From Candidatus Amarolinea dominans (lineage in GTDB: Bacteria; Chloroflexota; Anaerolineae; SSC4; Amarolineaceae): 64,000 bases of DNA. Shown here piece after piece: positions 53,954 to 64,000 of this stretch. Position 1 is the stretch's first letter. Each line of letters opens with the position of its first letter. The stretch is from NCBI GenBank assembly GCA_016719785.1, contig JADJYJ010000028.1, positions 62,001 to 126,000 of the forward strand, read 5' to 3'. The position numbers and the translations under genes were made by a program. The notes under the pieces are model-generated. The model worked only from the letters and a program-made list of their open reading frames with translations. It did no database searches and was not told where the DNA came from.

Positions 53954-56494
53954 GTGCCACTATTTGGACGCGATCGGGGACGCAAGAAGTCAACTGACGA
54001 ACAGAATACGATCATCGAGCCGGTTGCCAGCCCGCATGTCAACGGGTTTGATGACGAAAGCCATATTCCAAACGATCTGCCCATTTTGCCCTTGCGCGGG
54101 GTGGTGGTCTACCCGATGATGTGGCTGCCGCTGACGGTCGGGCAGGAGCGTTCGATTCGCCTGGTCGAATCAGCGGCGGATGACAGCCGGGTCATTGGCC
54201 TGGTGACCAGCCGCAACCCCGACGCTGAAGAACCAACGCCCGCAGACCTGTATGAAATCGGCACGGCCGCGGTGGTACACCGCCTGCTGCGCGCGCCGGA
54301 TGGCACCATCCGCCTGATCGTGCAGGGCTTGGAGCGTATTCGGGTGGGCCGCTATATCCAGGATGAGCCTTTCCTACGGGCGCAGGTGATGGCGGAAGTG
54401 GATGCGGAAGAGGACTCGGTTGAGGTTGAGGCGCTGTCGCGCAACGCACAGGACCTGTTTCGCCGCCTGATTCAACTGGTGCCGCACCTGCCGGACGAAT
54501 TGGAGATGGCGGCCATGAACGTAGAGGATGCGCGCCAGCTCGTCTATCTGATCGCTTCCAGCCTGCGCCTGGAACTGGCCGATGCACAGGAGATCCTGGA
54601 AATCAACCGGGTGCGCGATAAGCTGATCAAGCTCAATTCGCTGCTCTCCAAAGAACTGGAAGTCCTGGAGTTGGGCCGTAAGATTCAGTCCGAAGCCCAG
54701 AATGAAATGGAAAAGATGCAGCGCGAGTTCTATTTGCGCGAGCAACTGAAGGCCATTCAGAAAGAGCTGGGCGAGGAGGATGAGCAGGCGGCTGAGATCA
54801 AAGACCTGGACGAGCGCATCGCCCAGGCCGGCATGCCGGCGGAGGCGCAGAAGGAAGCCAAGCGCGAGTTGGAGCGTCTGCGCAAGATGCCCCCCCAAGC
54901 CGCCGAATATGGTGTGATCAAGACCTACCTGGACTGGATGGTCAGCCTGCCCTGGCAGATGGTGACAGAGGACAACCTCGATATTGCGCACGCCCGTCAG
55001 GTGTTGGACGAAGATCACTATGACCTCAAGGAAATCAAGGAGCGCATCCTGGAATTCCTCGCGGTGCGCAAGCTGCGCGTGGAGCGCAAGGGGCAGTTTG
55101 CGGCCGAAGACGAACATCCCGACCTGATCCGCAAGCAACGCGAAGGCGTCATCCTGTGCTTTGTCGGCCCGCCCGGCGTGGGCAAGACGAGCCTGGGGCT
55201 TTCCATTGCACGGGCGCTGGATCGCAAGTTCGTGCGCCTGGCATTGGGTGGCATCCATGACGAGGCCGAAGTACGCGGCTTCCGTCGCACCTACATTGGC
55301 TCCATGCCAGGGCGCATCCTGCAGATGCTGCGTCGCGTGGAAAGCCGCAACCCTGTCTTCATGCTCGATGAGGTGGACAAGTTAGGGCGTGACTTCCGCG
55401 GCGACCCGTCCGCGGCCCTGCTGGAAGTGCTCGATCCTGAGCAGAATAGCGAATTTCGCGACCATTATCTGGACGTGCCATTCGATCTGTCACAGGTCAT
55501 CTTCATTACCACCGCCAATTGGCTGGAAACGATCCCTGATCCATTGCTCGACCGCATGGAAATTCTGCAGCTCTCCGGTTACACCGAACTGGAGAAGGTG
55601 AAAATTGCCCAGGGTTATTTGATTCCACGCCAGTTGCGCGAAAATAGCCTGCACGCCAGCGAGGTCATCTTCGAAGAGGCGGCGCTGCACCGGATGATTA
55701 CGGAGCACACGCGCGAGGCAGGCGTGCGTGCGCTGGAGCGACAAATCGGCAAGATCTGCCGCAAGATCGCCACACGCGCCGCGGAACGCGGCCCCAGCAG
55801 CGACGGGACGCTGCCGACGATCACGATTACCGTGGACAATCTGACCGAATACCTGGGTAAGGCCAAATTCTACAATGAGGTGGCTGAGCGCACGGAGCGA
55901 CCTGGCGTAGCCACCGGCCTGGCGGTCACGGCGGTGGGGGGAGACATCCTCTTCATCGAAGCCACGCGTATGGCGGGCAACAAGGGCTTCATCGTGACCG
56001 GCCAACTGGGCGAGGTGATGAAGGAATCGGCGCAAGCGGCCCTGAGCTTCGTGCGCTCTATGAGCCGTGACTTGGGCGTGGACGAGGATTTCTTCAACAA
56101 GAGCGATATCCACCTGCACATTCCGGCCGGCGCGGTGCCCAAGGATGGCCCCTCGGCCGGCGTGACCATAGCCACGGCGTTGGCGTCCCTGCTGACCGGT
56201 CGCCTGGTGCGCTCCAACGTGGCCATGACGGGAGAAATTACCCTGCGCGGGCAAGTTCTGCCGATTGGCGGCCTCAAAGAAAAAGTGCTGGCCGCATCAC
56301 GGGCCGGGCTGGACACCGTCATCATGCCCAAGCGCAACGAGCCTGATCTGGATGACTTGCCGGATGAGGTGCGTCAGAAGATTCGCTTCGTGATGGTGGA
56401 GTCTGTGTCCGATGTTTTTCAGGCCGCCCTGGAGCCACCGGCGGCCCTTGGCGCCCACACAGAACAGACGCCGGCAGTGATAATCCAGCCTTGA
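53954..56494 (+). CDS. lon: ATP-dependent Lon protease
   Basis: 846 residues, intact. GTG 53954 is preferred, 6 nt after AAGGAGG; TTG 53948 touches it. N-terminal substrate domain (LPILPLRGVVVYPMMWLPLT), coiled coil (EMEKMQREFYLREQLKAIQK ), Walker A CFVGPPGVGKTSLG, VRGFRRTYIGSMPGRI, Walker B FMLDEVDKLG, and the Ser/Lys protease domain KDGPSAGVTIATALASLL with the catalytic Ser, then Lys in LKEKVLAASRAG. Degrades misfolded and regulatory proteins in the cytoplasm. Length and architecture are normal for bacterial Lon A. Confidence 0.96.
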   Translation: MPLFGRDRGRKKSTDEQNTIIEPVASPHVNGFDDESHIPNDLPILPLRGVVVYPMMWLPLTVGQERSIRLVESAADDSRVIGLVTSRNPDAEEPTPADLYEIGTAAVVHRLLRAPDGTIRLIVQGLERIRVGRYIQDEPFLRAQVMAEVDAEEDSVEVEALSRNAQDLFRRLIQLVPHLPDELEMAAMNVEDARQLVYLIASSLRLELADAQEILEINRVRDKLIKLNSLLSKELEVLELGRKIQSEAQNEMEKMQREFYLREQLKAIQKELGEEDEQAAEIKDLDERIAQAGMPAEAQKEAKRELERLRKMPPQAAEYGVIKTYLDWMVSLPWQMVTEDNLDIAHARQVLDEDHYDLKEIKERILEFLAVRKLRVERKGQFAAEDEHPDLIRKQREGVILCFVGPPGVGKTSLGLSIARALDRKFVRLALGGIHDEAEVRGFRRTYIGSMPGRILQMLRRVESRNPVFMLDEVDKLGRDFRGDPSAALLEVLDPEQNSEFRDHYLDVPFDLSQVIFITTANWLETIPDPLLDRMEILQLSGYTELEKVKIAQGYLIPRQLRENSLHASEVIFEEAALHRMITEHTREAGVRALERQIGKICRKIATRAAERGPSSDGTLPTITITVDNLTEYLGKAKFYNEVAERTERPGVATGLAVTAVGGDILFIEATRMAGNKGFIVTGQLGEVMKESAQAALSFVRSMSRDLGVDEDFFNKSDIHLHIPAGAVPKDGPSAGVTIATALASLLTGRLVRSNVAMTGEITLRGQVLPIGGLKEKVLAASRAGLDTVIMPKRNEPDLDDLPDEVRQKIRFVMVESVSDVFQAALEPPAALGAHTEQTPAVIIQP

Positions 56495-56575
56495 GAAGGC
56501 AGAAAGGAGAGAATGAGGGTTCGCAAAAGAATGAGCTCCCGCATCTTGCCGAGAAAACGCTGAGAAATACGGGAA

Positions 56576-58564
56576 GTGCAGTTTTTACGAACCCTTCTTC
56601 AGAAAATTATTGGTATGATTGAACCTGAAAGGAGAAGGGTACCCAATTTGGCACCGAAAAAGACTCTCAAACGTCAATGGTGGTGTATGGACATGCACCT
56701 GCACACGCCGGCTTCGGCCGACTGGCAGGAGCCAAACACCACCTATCTCGATTGGTTGCAAAAGTGCGAGGCTCGTGGCCTCGACATCGTAGCCATCGCC
56801 GATCACAACACCGTCGCGGGCATCGCGCAGTTGCGCCAGGACATTGAACGCCTGGGCTGGCTGGAAGAACAAGGACGCCTGCGCCCGCAAGAAAAACGCA
56901 CGCTCGACGAATACCGCCGCATCGGCAACAAGCTGTTGGTCCTGCCGGGCTTCGAATTTACAGCCACGTTCGGCTTTCACATCCTCGGCATTTTTCCGCC
57001 AGAGACTTCGATCCGTGAACTGGAACTACTGCTCCTGCGCCTCAATGTGCCGGCAACTAAGCTGGATGTTGGCTCAACCGAGGTAGGCGCCACCACCGAT
57101 GTGCTGACGGCCTACAAGCTGATTGATGAAGCGGGCGGCCTGGCTATCGCGGCCCACGCCAATTCGACCCACGGCGTTGCCATGCGCGATTTCCCCTTTG
57201 GCGGCCAGACCAAAATTGCCTACACGCAAGACTCTCACCTGCACGCCCTGGAAGTGACCGACCTGGACAGCCGCAGCCGGCGCGCGACCGACAGTTTCTA
57301 CAACGGCTCTAAACCAGAATATCCTCGCCGCATGCACTGCATTCAAGGCTCAGATGCGCATCGCCTCCACCGATCCCCAAGCGAAAAGCATATTCTGGGC
57401 ATCGGCGACCGCGCGACCGAAATCTCATTATCCGATATTTCCTTCGAAGCCATTGCCGAGGTGCTCAAGGGCAGCGATTTTGCGCTGACACGACCCTATC
57501 GCCCAAAGAAGGAACCGTTCGACTACATCGCTGCTGCACGCGAGCAAGGCCCCAATATCGTGCAGTCGTTTCATGAAACCTGGACCCGCTCCGGCGGCCG
57601 GTTGACCGCCATTCTGAGCGACGTCGTGGCCTTCGCCAACACCAACGGCGGCACGGTCTACGTGGGCGTAAGCGCCACGCGCAAAGGCACACCCACCGGG
57701 GTGGAAGGGGCGGACGAAGCGATCGTCGCGCTGAAGCTGGAAATCCAGAGCAAGATCGTGCCGCCGCTCGACGCCACCGTGGACGTGTTGGAATCACAGG
57801 CGCGCCCAGTGCTGCGCGTCATGGTGACGGAGGGCAAGGAAAAGCCCTACTGCCTGGATGACAACAAAATTTACGTGCGCCAGGAAGCCGAAACGAGCAT
57901 GGCGGTACGTGACGAAATTGTGCAGCTCGTGCGCGCCACCCTGCTCGATCAAATGCGGGCAGAAATCAGCACCGAAGCCACGGCCGACAAGAAGGCAGCT
58001 CCGGCCAAGGCCCCGCGGCGCAAGCCCAAGGCCGCCAGCGAAACGTTGACGATCACTGCGGCGCCCGAACTGGCCGAGCTTCCTGTCCCGTTCGAGCGGC
58101 CAGCGCCAGCCGAGCCTGAAAGCGATGCGGTGCGCGACGACGAGGCAGACGAAATGGCGGCGGCCGCGTTGGCGCTGGTGACCCCGGACGATGGCACACT
58201 GCGTCCGCCGCGCGTGGGCGTAGAGATTCTGGAGGCCGAAGCCGGTCGCGGCTCAACGAGTTATGTCATCAAAGACCTGCGCAACGGCGGCGTCATCCGC
58301 AACGTCACGCCCAAGTCGGCGCGCAAACTGTGGAGTTACGCCATTGCCCAGCATGAAACCAACCCATTACAGGCAGACCGTATGCAGTGGGTCGGCGACA
58401 TTGGGCTGTGGCAGGCCAGCAAGCGGGCCGGCAAGATGCGCTACGACCTGGTGCAGCGCATTGGTGACACCCTGCACGTCTATTACGGCGTCACTGATGA
58501 TGGCATGAGCGGACCGTGGCGCCAGTTCTTGCAGGAGAACGGGGTGTCCGAGACCACGAAGTAA
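56576..58564 (+). CDS. PHP-domain / AlbA-type fusion protein
   Basis: Up to 662 residues. Start uncertain: GTG 56576, ATG 56615 (MIEPERRRVP) or a TTG at 56648 after AGGAGAA. Residues 35-290: PHP metal-dependent phosphoesterase fold (MDMHLHTPAS, VAIADHNTVAGI, VLPGFEFTATFGFHILGIFP, IAAHANSTHG, CIQGSDAHRLH). Residues 330-470: AlbA_2/schlafen-like domain (ESFHETWTRSGGRLTAILSD, VVAFANTNGGTVYVGVSA). Low-complexity Ala/Pro-rich linker, then a C-terminal DNA-binding-like unit (VIRNVTPKSARKLWSYAIAQ). PHP plus AlbA suggests nucleic-acid-linked hydrolysis; substrate unknown. Confidence 0.75.
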   Translation: MQFLRTLLQKIIGMIEPERRRVPNLAPKKTLKRQWWCMDMHLHTPASADWQEPNTTYLDWLQKCEARGLDIVAIADHNTVAGIAQLRQDIERLGWLEEQGRLRPQEKRTLDEYRRIGNKLLVLPGFEFTATFGFHILGIFPPETSIRELELLLLRLNVPATKLDVGSTEVGATTDVLTAYKLIDEAGGLAIAAHANSTHGVAMRDFPFGGQTKIAYTQDSHLHALEVTDLDSRSRRATDSFYNGSKPEYPRRMHCIQGSDAHRLHRSPSEKHILGIGDRATEISLSDISFEAIAEVLKGSDFALTRPYRPKKEPFDYIAAAREQGPNIVQSFHETWTRSGGRLTAILSDVVAFANTNGGTVYVGVSATRKGTPTGVEGADEAIVALKLEIQSKIVPPLDATVDVLESQARPVLRVMVTEGKEKPYCLDDNKIYVRQEAETSMAVRDEIVQLVRATLLDQMRAEISTEATADKKAAPAKAPRRKPKAASETLTITAAPELAELPVPFERPAPAEPESDAVRDDEADEMAAAALALVTPDDGTLRPPRVGVEILEAEAGRGSTSYVIKDLRNGGVIRNVTPKSARKLWSYAIAQHETNPLQADRMQWVGDIGLWQASKRAGKMRYDLVQRIGDTLHVYYGVTDDGMSGPWRQFLQENGVSETTK

Positions 58565-58587
58565 GGGATAAGTAAGGGACGAAAAAA

Positions 58588-58637
58588 CCGCCTTCGGAAG
58601 TCTGCGCAGGTGCGTTGCGACCGACTTCCGAAGGCCG
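58588..58637 (+). terminator. Hairpin after the PHP/AlbA gene
   Basis: CCTTCGGAAGTC (58591-58602) pairs exactly with GACTTCCGAAGG (58623-58634); A-run upstream, no clear T-run downstream. Confidence 0.5.
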
Positions 58638-58644
58638 GAAATAG

Positions 58645-58682
58645 ATGAAAAAAAGCGGGCATGGCCTTGCGCCTGCCCGCTT
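58645..58682 (-). terminator. Intrinsic terminator of the UbiA-family gene
   Basis: Minus strand AAGCGGGCA pairs with TGCCCGCTT around 12 nt and is followed by TTTTT. The 5' arm overlaps the stop codon. Confidence 0.8.
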
Positions 58683-59598
58683 AACGCCAGAAGTAGAGTG
58701 CGGCGATGACCACCGCGACCCAGAGCACCACATCAATCAGCAAGGGCCAGTCGCGCAGCAGCAGTTCTTCAGGCGCGCCGCCCTGGCCCTGCACGTGGAT
58801 CAAATAGAGATAGCGAAAAAGCCCGTAAATCACAAAGGGAATGGTGAGCATCATCGCGTGGTTGGCCGGCATGTTGGGCGCAGAGAAGGTGTAAAGCGAA
58901 TAGGCCATCACCAGGGAGGCCGTGACCATGGCGATCATCTCGTCCAGAAAACGCACCGTGTAGTCTTCGAGGATGGCGCGATGGCTGGCTGCGCTGGCGG
59001 TCAACAGGTTGAGTTCGTGACGCCGCTTGCCCATGATCATGAACAGGGCCAGCAACCCCATGCAGACATACATCCAGGGCGAAAAGCGAGCGACACGAAT
59101 CACGGCCACCCCGCCGGCCACACGCAGCACAAACCCGGCCGCGACCACGATCAGATCAACGATGACGATGTGCTTCAGATAGAAGGTGTACGATAGCGTC
59201 AGCGCCAGATAGCCGAGGAGGATCGCGCTGAAGAGGCTGTCAAGTCGGTAGGCAGCTGGCAGACAGACGGCCATGAGCACCGCCGCCGCCGCGACAGCGA
59301 CCCACGGCGGCAAGATACCGGCCGCCAGCGGGCGCAGGCGTTTGGTGGGATGCTGCCGATCCTTTTCGATGTCAGCCAGGTCATTGATGAGATAACCGGC
59401 GCTCGAGACCGCACAGAAACAGACAAAGGCCGCCACGGTGCGCAAGAAGGAATCTATGCTGAAGAGCTGCCCATCGAAAATCAGTGCGGCGAACACGAAG
59501 CCGTTTTTCGGCCATTGTCGCGGCCGCATGGCCCTGAAGAGGGCACGTAGAATGACCAGTGGCTGGTTGCCGTTATGAGAGGTTGTGGTTTCAGACAT
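58681..59598 (-). CDS. UbiA-family prenyltransferase, decaprenyl-phosphate phosphoribosyltransferase type
   Basis: 305 residues, intact. Polytopic membrane protein of about nine spans. RPRQWPKNGFVFAALIFDGQ near the N-terminus and SAGYLINDLADIEKDRQHPT, KRLRPLAAG are the signature of the UbiA subgroup that transfers phosphoribose to decaprenyl phosphate (NDxxDxxxDxxHPxKRxRP). Second Asp region SYTFYLKHIVIVDLIVVAAG. The product normally feeds arabinose donor synthesis for surface glycans. Other UbiA reactions (quinone, chlorophyll) are less likely because of the HPxKRxRP motif. Confidence 0.82.
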   Translation of the reverse strand: MSETTTSHNGNQPLVILRALFRAMRPRQWPKNGFVFAALIFDGQLFSIDSFLRTVAAFVCFCAVSSAGYLINDLADIEKDRQHPTKRLRPLAAGILPPWVAVAAAAVLMAVCLPAAYRLDSLFSAILLGYLALTLSYTFYLKHIVIVDLIVVAAGFVLRVAGGVAVIRVARFSPWMYVCMGLLALFMIMGKRRHELNLLTASAASHRAILEDYTVRFLDEMIAMVTASLVMAYSLYTFSAPNMPANHAMMLTIPFVIYGLFRYLYLIHVQGQGGAPEELLLRDWPLLIDVVLWVAVVIAALYFWR

Positions 59599-59696
59599 AG
59601 GGCCACATCTTACCGTAAACCGCCCGCTTCGTCAAACCAACTTGGCAGGATGCAGGCGCAGATGATGTCATTGCCCCAGGAGTCAGAGCAACGCGC

Positions 59697-60506
59697 GTGA
59701 GCAAACAGCGGATAGATACCCTGTTGATGGAACGGGGCCTGGCCGCGAACTGGGCGCAGGCACGTGGGCTGATTTTGGCCGGGCAGGTCATGGTTGACGG
59801 CGCCGTGACCGACAAAGCCGGCGCCCTGGTGAAAAACACGGCCCAGGTGACGGTGCAGCAAGGGGCGGCCTACGTCAGCCGGGGCGGCATCAAACTGGCA
59901 GCAGCCCTCGATGCCTTTGCCATTCCGGTGGATGGGCTAATCTGCGCGGATGTCGGTGCGTCCACGGGCGGCTTCAGCGACTGCCTGTTGCAGCGCGGCG
60001 CCGCGCATGTCCTGGCGATTGATGTGGGCTACGGGCAGTTGGCCTGGAAACTGCGTCAAGACGCCCGCGTGACGGTGCTGGAGCGCACCAACGTGCGTTA
60101 TCTATCCAGCCTGCCGGGTGATTGCCTGGTTGACCTGGTTACGATTGATGTCTCATTCATCGGCCTCAACCTGGTCATCCCGGCCGTGGCGCCCTGGTTG
60201 CGTGCCCCCACCGGCAGCATCGTGGCACTGATCAAGCCGCAGTTCGAGGCCAGCAAGCAGCAGGTGGGCAAGGGTGGTGTCATCAAAGACACGCGTGTAC
60301 ACTGGGCTGTGCTCACCCAAACGCTGACCTGGGCACAGCGCCAACAGTTGGATATCCTGGGGCTGATTCGTTCGCCAATTACCGGGCCGGCCGGCAACAG
60401 CGAGTTTCTGGTTTGGCTGTGCCCCGGCAGCGGCGCGGGCGCGGTGTCGGCCCTGGTTGACGGCTGCCTACCGGCCGACAACACGCCGATCCTGTCCGTC
60501 TCCTGA
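59697..60506 (+). CDS. tlyA: TlyA-family rRNA 2'-O-methyltransferase
   Basis: 269 residues. GTG 59697; GGAG lies 14 nt upstream, so the ribosome site is weak. N-terminal S4 domain (RIDTLLMERGLAANWAQARG, LILAGQVMVDG) followed by an FtsJ-like Rossmann methyltransferase: YVSRGGIKLAAALDAF, ADVGASTGGFSDCLLQRGA (SAM-binding), LAIDVGYGQLAWKLR, IDVSFIGLNLV, LIKPQFEASK with catalytic Lys/Asp/Lys tetrad residues. Methylates ribose in 16S/23S rRNA; in mycobacteria it controls capreomycin susceptibility. Divergent from the UbiA gene. Confidence 0.9.
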   Translation: MSKQRIDTLLMERGLAANWAQARGLILAGQVMVDGAVTDKAGALVKNTAQVTVQQGAAYVSRGGIKLAAALDAFAIPVDGLICADVGASTGGFSDCLLQRGAAHVLAIDVGYGQLAWKLRQDARVTVLERTNVRYLSSLPGDCLVDLVTIDVSFIGLNLVIPAVAPWLRAPTGSIVALIKPQFEASKQQVGKGGVIKDTRVHWAVLTQTLTWAQRQQLDILGLIRSPITGPAGNSEFLVWLCPGSGAGAVSALVDGCLPADNTPILSVS

Positions 60507-60570
60507 CCGGCAGCCAGCCAGGCCCGCGCCGCCGCACCGCACCGCACCGCACCGATGGCGGTAGCTTTTT

Positions 60571-60599
60571 TTGACACAGCGCGTCGTCCACGCTATAAT
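60571..60599 (+). promoter_or_regulatory. Consensus sigma70 promoter and long leader of rpoB
   Basis: TTGACA (60571-60576), 17-nt spacer, TATAAT (60594-60599), a perfect match. The transcript would carry a leader of about 240 nt to the ATG at 60849 with no ORF; inverted parts such as GACACCCATCCGCGG and CCGCAAGATGGGTC suggest structure. No ribosomal protein L10/L12 gene precedes rpoB here. Confidence 0.82.
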
Positions 60600-60848
60600 T
60601 GCTGCTTGCACGCAGTGCATCTGCACGTTGTCCATGGCCTATCATGAAGTTGTTATCGAGAGACACCCATCCGCGGAGGAATTGGGTCACGAAGACCTAT
60701 CCGCAAGATGGGTCATTTGTTGTTTAATGGGCAATATCTGGACAGCGGCAGGCCCAGTATTGCCTTCCGATCTACCTGCCAGTTGACTGACAGATTGCAC
60801 AACCACGGCATCGGTTGATGCGAGCCTGATCTAAGGAGTGGAGAGCGC

Positions 60849-64000
<3,152 letters not shown>

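Noticed and set aside
60545..60562. CCGCA short tandem repeat after tlyA
   Set aside because: Only four units, too short to interpret.

Overview
GC-rich chromosomal segment that looks like a Chloroflexota (Anaerolineae-like) bacterium. Supporting signs, all inference from gene content: secreted proteins carrying DNRLRE-type, LVIVD or short C-terminal 'FLPxL' tails, a Chloroflexota-looking rpoB, an MGDG-synthase-type glycosyltransferase, a decaprenyl-phosphate phosphoribosyltransferase-type UbiA protein and a TlyA methyltransferase. No species can be named from the sequence alone.

Layout. 1-8.3 kb: two very large secreted proteins (an M6 metallopeptidase and a BNR/propeller protein), both ending in the same DNRLRE-type domain. 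8.4-31.9 kb: a polymorphic-toxin (RHS/YD-repeat) locus, read right to left. It starts with one long RHS gene (31.7 to 26.3 kb). Downstream is a graveyard of partial RHS cores and displaced C-terminal toxin tips, nearly every tip followed at once by a small unrelated gene that is a candidate immunity gene (a membrane protein, soluble proteins, lipoproteins). Three serine-recombinase elements sit inside this array: two near-identical copies of element A (13.18-15.75 and 21.21-23.76 kb) and one element B (18.44-21.16 kb). All three are inserted in the most conserved few codons of RHS genes, exactly where the RHS core ends and the variable toxin tip begins. Removing element A2 and element B on paper rebuilds one continuous RHS reading frame. 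I consider this the most interesting system in the window.

32.2-42.6 kb: housekeeping genes (xdhC/mocA-type molybdenum hydroxylase maturation, glycolipid glycosyltransferase, surE, glnB-amtB, aspartate-type aminotransferase, gltX, an alpha/beta hydrolase, tRNA-Gln). Many of these are split by one-base indels, including essential gltX, so sequencing or assembly error is the likeliest cause. The two element A copies carry complementary indels, which points the same way. 42.7-53.9 kb: secreted proteins, DUF1292 protein, class III aminotransferase, lipoprotein, CBS protein, large membrane protein, cyclodeaminase, and a 980-residue LVIVD propeller protein. The last is driven by a promoter and 5' leader nearly identical to that of the long RHS gene 22 kb away. 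53.9-64 kb: intact lon, a PHP/AlbA-type fusion protein, ubiA-type prenyltransferase, tlyA and the first 1050 codons of rpoB.

At least four families of short interspersed repeats occur between genes. Copies of the 'ATTCGTG' family lie next to small shards of RHS coding sequence at all three places where it occurs.
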